Shown: positions 35,883 through 45,246 of the stretch, piece after piece
Layout: the number at the start of each line of letters is the position of its first letter
Numbering within the stretch: the stretch's first letter is position 1
Assembly (NCBI RefSeq): GCF_014191425.1
Contig: NZ_JACHWP010000009.1
Coordinates: 1-47,578 of the forward strand
Direction: 5' to 3'
From: Helcobacillus massiliensis
GTDB lineage: Bacteria; Actinomycetota; Actinomycetes; Actinomycetales; Dermabacteraceae
DNA length: 47,578 bases
Notes under the pieces: generated by a model
What the model was told of the DNA's origin: nothing
Seen by the model: the letters and a program-made list of their open reading frames with translations, nothing else
Database searches by the model: none
Position numbers and translations under genes: made by a program

Positions 35883-36080
35883 AATACGCATAAAGCACTG
35901 GCTGTTGGTTGGTGTGTTTGCTTGTGTGTTCGCGTCCACTAGGCGGTTGATTGACCGCACCCCTTGTGGCTGCCGGCAGTGCCCTTTTTGTGGGTGGTGT
36001 TGGTGGTGGGGTTGTATTGTTTGTATAGTGTCTGATCCCCGCACCCGGTGGGTGTGGTGTGGAACGGTCCTTGTGTGGTT

Positions 36081-36200
36081 GTTCCGGTGGTCATAGCGTT
36101 GGGGAAACGCCCGGTTACCTTTCCGAACCCGGTAGCTAAGCCCAACTGCGCCGATGGTACTGCACTCGGGAGGGTGTGGGAGAGTAGGTCGCTGCCGGAC
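36081..36200 (+). rRNA. rrf: 5S ribosomal RNA
   Basis: 120 bases with the actinobacterial pattern GGTGGTCATAGCGTTGGGGA, ACGCCCGGTTACCTTTCCGA, CCGATGGTACTGCACTCGGG and GTGGGAGAGTAGGTCGCTGC. The 5' and 3' ends pair with one bulge. It lies about 200 bases after 23S. Ends may be off by one or two bases. Confidence 0.95.
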
Positions 36201-36215
36201 TCTTTTCTTGTGTGG

Positions 36216-36266
36216 TGTGGGCTCCAGCCTTGTGGTTGGGGCCCACACGCATTTAATCGTTTTTTC
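36216..36266 (+). terminator. rrn operon terminator
   Basis: Arms TGTGGGCTCCA (36216-36226) and TGGGGCCCACA (36237-36247), one G-U pair, then a T-rich stretch ending in GTTTTTTCG. A canonical intrinsic terminator just after 5S. Confidence 0.85.
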
Positions 36267-36484
36267 GCGGCACAGGTTCATTGACGCTGCTTGTTGCTGT
36301 GTGTGTGAAGGACTGGCCCCGGCGGCCATCCGCTGGAACCGACCCCTGGACGTCCAGCTCGGGCACGCCAGCCCCGACACCGCCAACTTTGCTGGCCCAA
36401 TATTCCTGCCAACAACTTGACACGGGACACACCTGCTCCTCTAAATTGTCAGCGTCTCTGCCACCGCAATCTCCGGAGCTTCCC

Positions 36485-36748
36485 ATGGCACACACCCCGT
36501 CCCCCTCACCCGATAACCACACCACCACACCCACCACGAAGACCTCGTCCACCTCGATCGCCTCACTCATCGGTACAGCGACGCTGATCGCCGTGTTCCT
36601 CGGCCTCGGTGTGTGGATCATTGAGCAGTTCGTTCTCGGCGCTGACGGGGCCACCGCGGTGCGCCACGGCGCCAGCGCCGCCGGTGCGGTGCTCCTGATT
36701 GCTGCCATCATCGGGGTGGTGCGCTCCCTGCAGGCCGGCAGGAAGTGA
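36485..36748 (+). CDS. Small two-helix membrane protein, unknown function
   Basis: The protein has 87 residues from the ATG at 36485. A Thr/Pro/Ser-rich N-terminal tail (MAHTPSPSPDNHTTTPTTKT) precedes two hydrophobic helices: SLIGTATLIAVFLGLGVWII and SAAGAVLLIAAIIGVVRSLQ. The tail is probably cytoplasmic. GGAG lies a few bases upstream of the ATG. The frame is open upstream to 36281, but that part overlaps the terminator area and lacks hydrophobic or conserved features. No family recognised. It sits between the rrn operon and a decayed region and could itself be a remnant. Confidence 0.6.
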   Translation: MAHTPSPSPDNHTTTPTTKTSSTSIASLIGTATLIAVFLGLGVWIIEQFVLGADGATAVRHGASAAGAVLLIAAIIGVVRSLQAGRK

Positions 36749-36827
36749 CCGCTCCAGCAGAGCGGATCTACAGCGCGCTCATCTGGGACAACACCTCCGC
36801 CCGAGAGGATCTGCCTGCCGGGGTGCG

Positions 36828-37450
36828 CTAGCACGCAGCCTTCAACGGGCTTCGGCAGCTGGGCGCCGGTGCCCTGCAGCCCTCTGACGACCGGATGGCC
36901 AGCGTCTCCACAGCAGTCACATCTCGAACCGGGTCAAAGGTTGCGGGCAGCCACTCGATCGACTGCTCGGAAGTGGCAATGGTGCGTTGACGTAGCCGGT
37001 CGAGTCGTTCGGCCAGTGACCTAAATACAGGGTGATCATCGGTGCCATTGCCGGACTTGGTCGTGCGCTTCTTCAAGCGTTCGGCGATCGAGTCGACGAT
37101 TTCCTCGGCGGTCGTGCCGTTGGCGTTCTCGACTTCGTCGTCGATTCTTTCCTCGAGGAGCTTCGCTGCGGTGTCGGCATCGGTCGCGATGACCTCGTGT
37201 GCGCGTGTCACGGCAACGTCGCTCATGTGTTCGTGGACAAGTCCAACAGTTTTGGTGCCCAGTCGGGCCCACAGAAGGTCGTCACTACCTCGAGAAGGCT
37301 GAATCGAAGGGTAGACCTGCGAGACGAAGCGGTATGCCGCTCGGTGCGGAGCCAAGTCTGCATGAGGTGCGGTGGCCTCCCAGATCCCTTGAAGCATCTG
37401 GTAGCCGGCGGCAAAGTCCTCTCCAGGTTCCTGGTCGGGGGCTGGTGCAT
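36828..37450 (-). pseudogene. Type I restriction enzyme R subunit (hsdR), 3' remnant
   Basis: Minus-strand frame of about 200 codons. YRFVSQVYPSIQPSRGSDDL, ARLGTKTVGLVHEHMSDVAV and SLAERLDRLRQRTIATSEQS followed by IEWLPATFDPVRDVTAVE match, from memory, the C-terminal region of type I restriction HsdR proteins. The frame is open to about 37450 (DQEPGEDFAAGYQMLQGIWE) and then meets the transposase remnant. The conserved end (RDVTAVE) is followed by unrelated residues. The helicase and nuclease domains (about 800 residues) and hsdM/hsdS are absent, so no function remains. The IS remnant begins where hsdR is lost, suggesting that insertion followed by deletion destroyed it. Confidence 0.65.
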
Positions 37451-37455
37451 GGATA

Positions 37456-37472
37456 GGTGAGAGTGTGTCTCA
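37456..37472. repeat. Short palindrome at the hsdR/IS boundary
   Basis: GTGAGA and TCTCAC flank a five-base loop exactly between the hsdR remnant and the transposase remnant. It could be a scar of an IS end. Too short to prove. Confidence 0.3.
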
Positions 37473-37964
37473 CGCCGCGTGTGCGGTCGTGGGGGCCACG
37501 AGCATCTCGTACTCGACCGGGGGCAACCGACCCAGCCGGTCCTGCCGGCTGAGGGCGTCTTGGAACAAGTTCGAGCGGAACTGCGAGCCGCGGTTGGGGT
37601 GCACCACGCACCCGGCCATGGAGTACCCCACGATCCGCCCGGGGTAGAGGTGTTTGTTGGCGCAGAGGTAGAGCTTGCCCTCGCCCGTGGGGCGCTCGGT
37701 GGTGTCGGTCAGCCAGAGCTGGTTCAGTCCTTGGGCGGTGAACTGGCGCTTGACACGGTCATCGTGCACGGGCGGGCCGGGCCGGCGACCGTTCTTGCCT
37801 CGCTTGGTCCCGAACGCTGAGTGCCACCCGTTGGCCTGGCAGAGCCGCCAGGCGGTCCGGGTGGCCATGGGTTCCCCGGCGTTCTCGGCCTTCGTCACGC
37901 AGCAGCCGGTACCTGAAACCGCGGCCGAGCACCGCATGCGAGACAAGCACAATCGCAGCCACAA
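37470..37964 (-). pseudogene. IS3-family transposase (OrfB) remnant with deletions
   Basis: Minus-strand frame of 164 codons containing OrfB core pieces: KRGKNGRRPGPPVHDDRVKR, LNQLWLTDTTERPTGEGKLY (catalytic Asp region), GCVVHPNRGSQFRS (second catalytic Asp altered to Asn: HPNRGS for HSDRGS) and RLGRLPPVEYEM. Between these the usual 40-60 residue linkers are missing. Upstream the frame is broken: GFRYRLLRDE (expected before ENAGEP) lies in another frame near 37900. The element is dead, with at least two internal deletions, one frameshift and a lost catalytic residue. Its terminal inverted repeats were not found. Confidence 0.75.
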
Positions 37965-38352
37965 GCCTTCTCACGTGAACTCTCATCATGGCCGAACCTC
38001 GGCCCCGGGGAACGGGCCGCCTGCTGCACACCAGTTCAGCAGTCATCGCATTTCGCGAGCAGCCCTGGCGGCCCGTCGTCCGCCCAGCCGACACCTGGGA
38101 CCTGTACTGCGCCCACGCCCGCGCTGAGCCCCAGGTTTCCACCAGTGAAAGAAGTGGGGACGGGTACCCATGTCGCCAGACTTGCGCTATGAGGACACTC
38201 GGGGCTTTACTAGGTCTTGACGAAGCGATTGCTGTTCATTGGCAACTGTTTCGCGACCGCATCGTCGGCAAAGCGCCGACGGCCACCGCCCAGACGGAAC
38301 ACCCCACACAGCACGGGGATACCCATCGGGCATTGCACTATGGGGGACCACA
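37965..38352. other. Gap before the L,D-transpeptidase gene
   Basis: Possible further IS remnant at the left; no complete gene. TTGACG near 38216 could be a -35 element for the transpeptidase gene. Otherwise no feature stands out. Confidence 0.4.
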
Positions 38353-39324
38353 ATGCATACCGAACGCACAGCCGGCGCATCCGTCGCCGCAGACACCACT
38401 ACTCGCATCGGCCGCCGCGGCCTCATCGCCGGAGCCGGCGCAGTCGGCACAGCCGCCGCTCTCACCGCCTTCACAGTCCCAGCGATCGCCGCACGACCCA
38501 CACTGCGCCTCGGCAGCCGCGGCGCTGCGGTCAAAGACCTGCAGAACCGCCTGCGCCAGGTCACCAGCTGGCGCGGCGCCGCCGACGGCGTGTTCGGGAA
38601 GGCCACCCGTTCCGGCGTCATCGCCTTCCAGAAGTCCAAGCGCCTCGCAGCCGACGGTGTCGTCGGCGCGAAGACATGGGCCGCCCTCGATGCTGCGACC
38701 ACCGAGCCCGCTCCCGGCGGCAACCGCCCCACCCTCCGCAAGGGCTCCAGCGGTGCCGCTGTGAAGCAGCTGCAGTCCCGACTCAATGCCACCACCTACT
38801 GGGCCGGCAGCGCGGACGGCAAGTTCGGCGGAACCACCCTTCAGGCCGTCTACGCGCTGCAGAAAGCCGCCGGCCTCAAGCCGGACGGCGTCGTCGGCGC
38901 CAAGACCTGGGCCGCTCTCGACCGAGGCGTGAAGCCCCGCCCCACCGTCACGTCCGGCACTGCCTTCGAGGTCGACCTCGGCAAGCAGCTGCTGTACTGC
39001 ATCTCCGGCGGCGTCCTGAAGTTCACCCTCAACACCTCGACCGGCAGCGGCGAGCGATACTACTCCGGCGGCCGCTGGAAGCGCGCCACCACGCCTCGCG
39101 GAAAGTTCCGCATCTACCGCCGCCACACCAAGGGCTGGCAGACAGGCCCGCTCGGCAACATGTACCGCCCCGCGTACTACGACCGCGGCTGGGCGATCCA
39201 CGGATCCAACAGCATCCCGCCCTACCCGGCATCGCACGGCTGCTCCCGCATCAGCACTGCAGCCGCCGACATGCTCTGGGCGCGCAGCTGGTTCGTGAAC
39301 GGCCGCGTGGTCGTCGTTCGCTGA
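38353..39324 (+). CDS. L,D-transpeptidase with two peptidoglycan-binding domains
   Basis: The protein has 323 residues. A twin-arginine signal (TRIGRRGLIAGAGAVGTAAA) ends near residue 47 (PAIAA-RP). Two PG-binding repeats follow: LRLGSRGAAVKDLQNRLRQV with GVVGAKTWAALD, and LRKGSSGAAVKQLQSRLNAT with the same ending. The C-terminal YkuD domain carries HGSNSIPPYPASHGCSRIS, with catalytic Cys297 and His295. It should make 3-3 cross-links or anchor proteins in the wall after Tat export. The start at 38353 has GGGGGA upstream; the longer frame to 38239 would bury the signal and is rejected. Confidence 0.93.
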   Translation: MHTERTAGASVAADTTTRIGRRGLIAGAGAVGTAAALTAFTVPAIAARPTLRLGSRGAAVKDLQNRLRQVTSWRGAADGVFGKATRSGVIAFQKSKRLAADGVVGAKTWAALDAATTEPAPGGNRPTLRKGSSGAAVKQLQSRLNATTYWAGSADGKFGGTTLQAVYALQKAAGLKPDGVVGAKTWAALDRGVKPRPTVTSGTAFEVDLGKQLLYCISGGVLKFTLNTSTGSGERYYSGGRWKRATTPRGKFRIYRRHTKGWQTGPLGNMYRPAYYDRGWAIHGSNSIPPYPASHGCSRISTAAADMLWARSWFVNGRVVVVR

Positions 39325-39405
39325 GGCACCAAGCCTCGGGCGCCGCTGAGCGGTGAGACTCCCGGGACCCGTCGGCTGCCCTCCCGGCCGACGGATGCCG
39401 CCCCC

Positions 39406-39441
39406 GAAGGCGCAGACTGCTCCACCGTGGTCTGCGCCTTC
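39406..39441. terminator. Hairpin between convergent genes
   Basis: Perfect 12-base arms GAAGGCGCAGAC and GTCTGCGCCTTC with a 12-base loop. No T-run. It lies between the convergent transpeptidase and DUF1846 genes and may stop both. The remaining sequence to 39679 is G-rich with short repeats and no gene. Confidence 0.6.
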
Positions 39442-39679
39442 GCTGTGCGCGGCGGTCGGAAAGCGCGGGGCGGCGGATGGGGTGCCGCCGGCGGGAAGGG
39501 GTGCCGCTGGCGGATGGGGATGCGGCTGGCGAATGAGGGGCGCAGCAGGCGGCTCGGAGCGAGGAGAGTGCGGCCCGGTGGGGTGCAGGAACGTGCGTGC
39601 TTTCCGGGGCGGCGCTGGTTGATGGCGCGGCAACCAGGACGGGCAGAAGCGCAGAACCCGTTGGCCCCGGAAACGCCAC

Positions 39680-41269
39680 TCAGCGCTTCTGGAACATCCG
39701 CCGCACCTGGTACTCCGGTTCGCTCGTCACCTCAATGCCGAGGGAGCGGAAGATGCCCTCATCGACCGTTCCGAGGATCGTGGTGGTGTGCACATCGCAG
39801 CCGCGCAGGGACCGCAGCTGCTCCAGGGCCCGGCGCGCCCGCTCATCCGTGGACGCCGAGCTCGACAGCGCGATCAGCACCTCGTCGGTGTGCAGGCGCG
39901 GATTGCGGGAACCGAGGTGGTCCACCTTCAGCGACTGGATCGGGCGGATCGCATCCGGGTGCAGCAGCAGCGCCTTCTTCTCAATCCCCGCCAGATGCTT
40001 CAGCGCATTCAGTAGCATCGCGGCGCTGGAGCCGAGCAGTTCGGTGGTCTTGCCGGTGATGATCGTGCCGTCCGCCAACTGGATCGCCGACGCGGGCCCC
40101 TTCGTCCGCCGCGCCACATCCAGCGCCGGCTGCACCACCGGCCGGTCCGTGCGCGACACCCCCACCTTGCGCATGATGATCGCGATCTTGTCCGACTCAT
40201 CCGAGTCCTCCTCCGCGCGGCGCTCCGCCACCAGGGCCTTGAAGAACCGGCGGATCACCTCCTGGCGGCCCGCCTCCCGGCACACCTCGTCATCACTGAT
40301 GCAGGAGCCGACCATGTTCACCCCCATGTCCGTAGGGGACTGGTACGGGGAGGAGCCGAGCATCTGCTCCAGCAGCACCTTCAGCAGCGGGAACACTTCC
40401 ACGTCGCGGTTGTAGTTCACCGCGAGCTCGTCGTAGGCGGCGAGGTGGAACGGGTCGATCATGTTGACGTCGTCGAGGTCCGCGGTCGCTGCCTCGTACG
40501 CCAGGTTCACCGGGTGGTCCAGCGGCAGGTTCCAGATCGGGAACGTCTCGAACTTCGCATAGCCCGCGGGGATGCCGTTGCGGTTGTCGTGGTAGATCTG
40601 CGAGAGACAGGTGGCGAGCTTGCCCGACCCGGGGCCGGGAGCGGTCACCACGATGACGTCGCGGGACGTGCGCACCCAGTCGTTGCGGCCCAGCCCCTTC
40701 TCCGAGACCACAGTCTCCGTGTCCGCCGGGTAGCCCTCGATGGTGCGGTGCCGCGCCACGCTCAGGCCCAGGCGCTCCAGGCGCCGCTTGAACGCCCGCG
40801 CCGCCTGGTTGCCGTCCTCCATCTGCGTGAGCACGATGTTCTGCACGAGGAACCCGCGCTCACGGAACACGTCCACCAGGCGCAGGGACTCCTCCTCGTA
40901 GGAGATGCCGAGATCGGCGCGGATCTTATTGCGCTCCAAGTCCTTCGCGTTGATCGCGATGAGGATCTCGATCTCGTCCCGCAGCTCCTCCAGCATCACG
41001 ATCTTGTTGTCCGGGGTGAAGCCGGGCAGCACGCGGGAGGCGTGCATGTCGTCGAACAGCTTGCCGCCCATCTCCAGGTACAGCTTGCCGCCGATCTCAG
41101 CGCGGCGATGCGCGATGTGCTCGGACTGCATCGCAATGTACTTCTCTCGGTCGAAGCCGACCCGGTGCCCGCTTGGGGCCTGCAGGGCCTGCGGAGCGTC
41201 GGCCTGCGGAGCGTCGGCCGGCGGCAGGGGGCCGGACGAGGCGGGGGAATGCTGCGAAGCAGTGGTCAT
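39680..41269 (-). CDS. DUF1846 family protein
   Basis: The protein has 529 residues. A short ADAPQ-repeat N-terminus precedes the conserved body: [60 protein letters not shown] (P-loop-like), [38 protein letters not shown]. This is the DUF1846 family, structurally known but of unsettled function, possibly nucleotide-binding; [11 protein letters not shown] invites an NTP-binding role, which is inference. AGAAGGA lies 9 bases before the ATG. It is transcribed toward the L,D-transpeptidase gene and divergent from ptsI. Confidence 0.9.
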   Translation of the reverse strand: MTTASQHSPASSGPLPPADAPQADAPQALQAPSGHRVGFDREKYIAMQSEHIAHRRAEIGGKLYLEMGGKLFDDMHASRVLPGFTPDNKIVMLEELRDEIEILIAINAKDLERNKIRADLGISYEEESLRLVDVFRERGFLVQNIVLTQMEDGNQAARAFKRRLERLGLSVARHRTIEGYPADTETVVSEKGLGRNDWVRTSRDVIVVTAPGPGSGKLATCLSQIYHDNRNGIPAGYAKFETFPIWNLPLDHPVNLAYEAATADLDDVNMIDPFHLAAYDELAVNYNRDVEVFPLLKVLLEQMLGSSPYQSPTDMGVNMVGSCISDDEVCREAGRQEVIRRFFKALVAERRAEEDSDESDKIAIIMRKVGVSRTDRPVVQPALDVARRTKGPASAIQLADGTIITGKTTELLGSSAAMLLNALKHLAGIEKKALLLHPDAIRPIQSLKVDHLGSRNPRLHTDEVLIALSSSASTDERARRALEQLRSLRGCDVHTTTILGTVDEGIFRSLGIEVTSEPEYQVRRMFQKR

Positions 41270-41487
41270 GGCGCGGAATCCTTCTCTCGAGGACGGTCAT
41301 CCCGGCGGGTACCGGGCCCGCTCGGGCGGAGGACGAGAACTCCGACGTGTCGAAGGTGCCTCGCACAACGATACAGGCCGCAGCCCCTGGAACGCGGGAA
41401 CCCGTCGGCCCCGCTCGGCCCCGCTCGGGCCCGCGCCGGGCGCCGCAGCGCGGGACGTTCGCCACAGATTCCCCCAGAGTCCGCCCA

Positions 41488-41493
41488 TAGGAT
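41488..41493 (+). promoter_or_regulatory. -10 box (TAGGAT) of ptsI
   Basis: TAGGAT lies 39 bases before the ptsI GTG, giving a short leader that contains the AAGAGG ribosome site. Confidence 0.5.
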
Positions 41494-41532
41494 GGGGCGG
41501 TCCTCACCGACCCGAGACCCAAGAGGTGGACC

Positions 41533-43251
41533 GTGACCGAATTCCGTGGAGCAGCTGTCAGCCCCGGCCGCGTGGTCGATGTTGTCAAGGTGATGGCCGC
41601 GCCGATCGCCGCGCCCAACGCTGACGAGCGCCTCGCCGACGGCGCCGACCTCGAGGCGGAGATCGCCCGGATCCCGTCGGCCGCCGCAGCGGTCCGCACC
41701 GTCCTCGAAGAGCGCGCCTCCCGCGCCACCGGGGACGCCAAGGGAGTCCTCGAAGCCACCGCACAGATGGCCGCGGACCCCACCCTCACCACCACCGCCG
41801 AGGGCCTCATCCGCAGCGAGCGCCGCACCGCCGAACGCGCCGTGTGGGAGGCCGGCGACCAGGTCGCGGACATGCTCGAAGGCCTCGGCGGCTACATGGC
41901 CGAGCGCGCCGCCGACGTTAAGGACGTCCGCGCCCGCATCGTCGCCGAACTGCGCGGCGAACAGGCACCCGGCATCCCCGACTGCGACACCCCGTTCGTG
42001 CTCGCCGCTGTGGACCTCGCCCCCGCCGACACCGCCACCCTCGACCCCGCGGTGGTCACCGCCCTCATCACCTCCGACGGCGGCCCCCAGTCCCACACCG
42101 CCATCCTCGCCCGCCAGCTCGGCCTGCCCGCCGTGGTCGCAGCGAAGGGCGTGGACCAGCTGACCAGCGGCACCGAAGTGTTCGTCGACGGCGGCACCGG
42201 CATCATCACCGATCACGTCACCGACCGCGAACGCGACCTCGCCGCCGCCTGGGCCGACCTCCAGGCCAACCCCCTCACCTACGACGGCGGCGGCGCAGTC
42301 CTCAAGGACGGCGTGCGCATCCCGCTGCTCGCCAACATCGGAGGCGCCGCCGACGCTGCCGCCGCTGCGGAGGCGAACGCCGACGGCGTGGGCCTGTTCC
42401 GCACCGAATTCCTGTTCCTCGACCGCGACGACGAACCCACCGTGGAGGAGCAGACCGAGGCGTACGCCGCGGTGCTGCGCCACTTCGACGGCAAGAAGGT
42501 CACCATCCGCACCATCGACGCCGGTGCCGACAAGCCGCTGCCGTTCCTCACCGACGAGGACGAGCCGAACCCCGCGCTCGGCATCCGCGCCTACCGCACC
42601 TCCTGGGAGAAGCGGTCCGTGCTGGAGAACCAGCTGGAGGCCATCAAGCGCGCCACCGAGACCACCAGCGCCGAACCGTGGGTGATGGCGCCGATGATCT
42701 CCACCCTCGAGGACACCGAGGACTTCATGCAGATGGCCCGTGCCGCCGGCATCGAGAAGGCCGGGATCATGGTGGAGACGCCCAGCGCCGCCCTCACCTC
42801 CGACCATCTCCTCGCCGCCTGCGACTTCGCGTCCATCGGCACCAACGACCTCACCCAGTACACGATGGCTGCTGACCGTATGCTCGGCGCCCTCGCGAAG
42901 CTCAACGACCCGTGGCAGCCCGCGGTCCTCGCCCTCGTGGGCGCGACCGCGACCGGTGCCCGCCGCGCCGGTGGTGACCCCGATGCTGTGGGCGCGGATG
43001 TCAACAAGCCCGTGGGTGTGTGCGGCGAATCCGCCGGCGACCCGGCGCTCGCGGTGGTGCTCGTGGGCCTGGGCGTGAACTCCCTGTCGATGACGCCGCG
43101 TCTGCTGCCCGCGGTGGCGCGCGTGCTGTCCGAGGTGACGATGGAGGAGGCGCGCGAGCTGGCGCTCACGGCCGTGTCCTCGCCGACGGCGGCTGACGCG
43201 AAGGCCGCGGTGCGCGCGAAGCTGCCGGTGCTGGATCAGCTGGGGCTCTGA
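41533..43251 (+). CDS. ptsI: PTS enzyme I (phosphoenolpyruvate-protein phosphotransferase)
   Basis: The protein has 572 residues, the usual length. It takes phosphate from PEP and passes it to HPr. The active histidine is His188 in SDGGPQSHTAILARQLGLPA. PEP-binding motifs follow: ANADGVGLFRTEFLFLDRDD, TIRTIDAGADKPLPFLTDED, ASIGTNDLTQYTMAADR and VGVCGESAGDP. SDGGPQSHT differs slightly from the common GGRTSHT. The start is GTG with AAGAGG 6 bases upstream. The gene ends facing ptsH with a 330-base gap; the split between plus-strand ptsI and the minus-strand ptsH-mtl genes is unusual, since ptsH and ptsI are commonly one operon. Confidence 0.97.
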   Translation: MTEFRGAAVSPGRVVDVVKVMAAPIAAPNADERLADGADLEAEIARIPSAAAAVRTVLEERASRATGDAKGVLEATAQMAADPTLTTTAEGLIRSERRTAERAVWEAGDQVADMLEGLGGYMAERAADVKDVRARIVAELRGEQAPGIPDCDTPFVLAAVDLAPADTATLDPAVVTALITSDGGPQSHTAILARQLGLPAVVAAKGVDQLTSGTEVFVDGGTGIITDHVTDRERDLAAAWADLQANPLTYDGGGAVLKDGVRIPLLANIGGAADAAAAAEANADGVGLFRTEFLFLDRDDEPTVEEQTEAYAAVLRHFDGKKVTIRTIDAGADKPLPFLTDEDEPNPALGIRAYRTSWEKRSVLENQLEAIKRATETTSAEPWVMAPMISTLEDTEDFMQMARAAGIEKAGIMVETPSAALTSDHLLAACDFASIGTNDLTQYTMAADRMLGALAKLNDPWQPAVLALVGATATGARRAGGDPDAVGADVNKPVGVCGESAGDPALAVVLVGLGVNSLSMTPRLLPAVARVLSEVTMEEARELALTAVSSPTAADAKAAVRAKLPVLDQLGL

Positions 43252-43580
43252 GGGGGTCTCGGCCAGGTCGTTCCAGGCCCGGCTCGTCCCCGTCCCGGCT
43301 CGTCCCCGTCCCGGAACTTCCGGTGAATGATCCACCGCTGGAGCCGCTTTTGGGTGGATGATTCGCCGCAAGTTTGGGATAGCTGTGCGAGGGGTGCGTG
43401 TTCGGATCGCTGCGGAGGCATGACAGCGCCCCGCTGCTCGGCGAGAGCAACGGGGCGCAGTCAAGGATGATGCGTCTGGACGCCGGGGCGTGGGTGATGC
43501 GCCGAGTCAGCACACGCACAGTGCATCAGGGCAGACACGCGTATTTCACCCGGGGAGACCCACAGCGCATCCGGGGAGGC
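43252..43580. other. Gap between ptsI and ptsH with palindromic repeat
   Basis: A tandem repeat ggctcgtccccgtccc occurs twice near 43280-43312. At 43326-43363 lies an imperfect hairpin (AATGATCCACC against GGTGGATGATT) related to the terminator at 27315; it is the likely terminator for one or both convergent genes. The rest holds no gene. Confidence 0.6.
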
Positions 43581-43853
43581 TCAGCCTTCGGCGTCGAGGT
43601 CCTTCTCGAGCAGCTCGGCGAGGGCGTTGACCGATTCCTCGGCGCCGTCGCCCTCAGCGCGGAGGGTCACCTCGTCGCCGTGGCCGGCGCCGAGGGTCAT
43701 GAGCATGAGGATCGAGGAGGCGTCGATGGCGGAGCCGCCGGCCTTCTCAATGGTGACCTTGGCGGGCTGCTCGCCGGCGGCCTTCGAGAAGATCGCTGCC
43801 GGGCGCGCATGCAGGCCCGACGCGGACGCGACTTTCACGGTACGTTCTGCCAT
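43581..43853 (-). CDS. ptsH: PTS phosphocarrier protein HPr
   Basis: The protein has 90 residues. It carries phosphate from enzyme I to the sugar-specific subunits. His15 in VASASGLHARPAA is the phosphoacceptor. Ser46 (DASSILMLMTLGAGHGDEV) is present, so regulatory serine phosphorylation is possible, though the usual HprK kinase is uncertain in actinobacteria. The ribosome site AAAGAGGGAG precedes the ATG. The gene has its own TAGAAT promoter and follows mtlD on the same strand. Confidence 0.96.
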   Translation of the reverse strand: MAERTVKVASASGLHARPAAIFSKAAGEQPAKVTIEKAGGSAIDASSILMLMTLGAGHGDEVTLRAEGDGAEESVNALAELLEKDLDAEG

Positions 43854-43894
43854 GGGAGTTCTCCCTCTTTCCTGTGTTGAAGATCAGTGCCCTG

Positions 43895-43900
43895 ATTCTA
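43895..43900 (-). promoter_or_regulatory. -10 box (TAGAAT) of ptsH
   Basis: Minus strand TAGAAT lies 41 bases before the ATG at 43853, with no clear -35. It lets ptsH be made without mtlD and mtlA, as expected for a general PTS protein. Confidence 0.5.
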
Positions 43901-43939
43901 TCGGGCAACGGTCTGGGGACGCTGAGCGCGAACCTCGAT

Positions 43940-45094
43940 TCAGGCGCGGCGGTCCTGCTCCTCCGCCACGATCCGCTCCAGCGACGCGAACAGCGGGTGC
44001 CCCGGCTCAACCCCGGTGATCTCCTGGACGAGATCACCGGCTTCCCGGCCGCTGTTCAGCAGATCCTGCAGCTGCTGCACCTCTGCGTCACCCGAATCGG
44101 GGGTGAAGCGCAGCGCTGCACGGAATGCGTCCAGCAGGCTGCCGTGGTCGAAGCCGCGCTCCGCGAGCTCCGCCGCCGGGCCGATGATGCGGTCGTGGCG
44201 GCTGAGCTTGCGCATCGGGGAGCGGCCGACGCGCTCCGAGGAGTCCTCCAGGTGCGGGTTCGCAAAGCGGTCCAGGATCTTCTCGATGTACGCCTGCTGC
44301 GTTTCGATCGCGAAGCCGTGCTTGGCGACCAGCAGCGCCGCGGTCTCGTTCAGCACGGACAGCACGTGGGCGCTGACGGCGCGGTCGGCGATGGCGTCGG
44401 AGATGACGCTGTAGCCTTCGCTCCAGCCGTACCACGCGGTGCAGGCATGGCCCGTGTTGACGGTGAACAGCTTGCGCTCGATGTACGGTTCGAGGTCGTC
44501 CACCCAGGTGATGCCGGGGATGTCGGGGACGTCGCCGCCGAACGGGCCGCGCTCCACCGCCCATTCGTGGAACACCTCGACCGTGACGTCGAGGCCGGAG
44601 CCCTCCGGCTGGTTCGGGACGATGCGGTCCACGGCGGTGTTGGCGAAGAAGGCGCGTTCGTCGAGGTCGTCGCCCGCGTAGTTCTTCCGGACCTCCGTCT
44701 CGAGGATGTCGGTGGCGTTGATGGCGTTCTCACAGGCCATGACGGCGACGCGGGGGGAGCCGGCGGGCCGGGCGGCGATGCCGGCGGCGATCGCGGGCGC
44801 GACGAACTTCAGGATCGGGGCGCCGACCGCGGTGGTGATGATCTCGGCGCCGGCGATCTCCTCGGTGAGCTTCTCGGGGTCCTTCGCGGAGTTGACGGCG
44901 CTGTAGCCGTCGACCGTGAACTCGCCGGAGCCGGTGCCGACGGTGCGGACGGTGTAGCTGGGGTGTTCGTTGAGGGAGTCGATGAGGGCGTCGGCGACGT
45001 CGGCGAAGACGACGTGGTACCCGGCCTGGTGCAGCAGCAGCCCCACGAATCCGCGGCCGATGTTGCCCGCTCCGAAGTGGACGGTTCTCTTCAT
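43940..45094 (-). CDS. mtlD: Mannitol-1-phosphate 5-dehydrogenase
   Basis: The protein has 384 residues. It oxidises mannitol 1-phosphate, the product of MtlA, to fructose 6-phosphate with NAD. The Rossmann motif is VHFGAGNIGRGFVG at the N-terminus. Family signatures follow in ACENAINATDILET, FFANTAVDRIVPNQ and LFTVNTGHACTAWYGWSEGY (near the active Lys). The C-terminal helical domain is complete. The start at 45094 has GAGG upstream; a longer frame to 45160 lacks the motif spacing. It has its own promoter (TACACT, 45165) after a hairpin, so expression may differ from mtlA. Confidence 0.96.
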   Translation of the reverse strand: MKRTVHFGAGNIGRGFVGLLLHQAGYHVVFADVADALIDSLNEHPSYTVRTVGTGSGEFTVDGYSAVNSAKDPEKLTEEIAGAEIITTAVGAPILKFVAPAIAAGIAARPAGSPRVAVMACENAINATDILETEVRKNYAGDDLDERAFFANTAVDRIVPNQPEGSGLDVTVEVFHEWAVERGPFGGDVPDIPGITWVDDLEPYIERKLFTVNTGHACTAWYGWSEGYSVISDAIADRAVSAHVLSVLNETAALLVAKHGFAIETQQAYIEKILDRFANPHLEDSSERVGRSPMRKLSRHDRIIGPAAELAERGFDHGSLLDAFRAALRFTPDSGDAEVQQLQDLLNSGREAGDLVQEITGVEPGHPLFASLERIVAEEQDRRA

Positions 45095-45164
45095 GTCTGC
45101 CTCAATCCCGCCCCGTCGCGGGGCGCGTCGTCTCTCGCGCGGCGGCCCTACGGGCGCCACGTCC

Positions 45165-45170
45165 AGTGTA
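45165..45170 (-). promoter_or_regulatory. -10 box (TACACT) of mtlD
   Basis: Minus strand TACACT lies directly after the hairpin that follows mtlA, giving mtlD an additional promoter about 70 bases before its ATG. Confidence 0.45.
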
Positions 45171-45175
45171 TGGGG

Positions 45176-45225
45176 GATGGGCGGGCGCCGACTCAGGCTC
45201 AGGTCCCGGTCCGCGCCCGCCCATC
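45176..45225 (-). terminator. Hairpin between mtlA and mtlD
   Basis: Perfect 13-base arms GATGGGCGGGCGC and GCGCCCGCCCATC (45176-45188, 45213-45225) with a 24-base loop. No T-run. It may attenuate read-through from mtlA into mtlD or protect the mtlA mRNA end. Confidence 0.55.
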
Positions 45226-45246
45226 GGTGCCGGCTGCGCCGACGGC

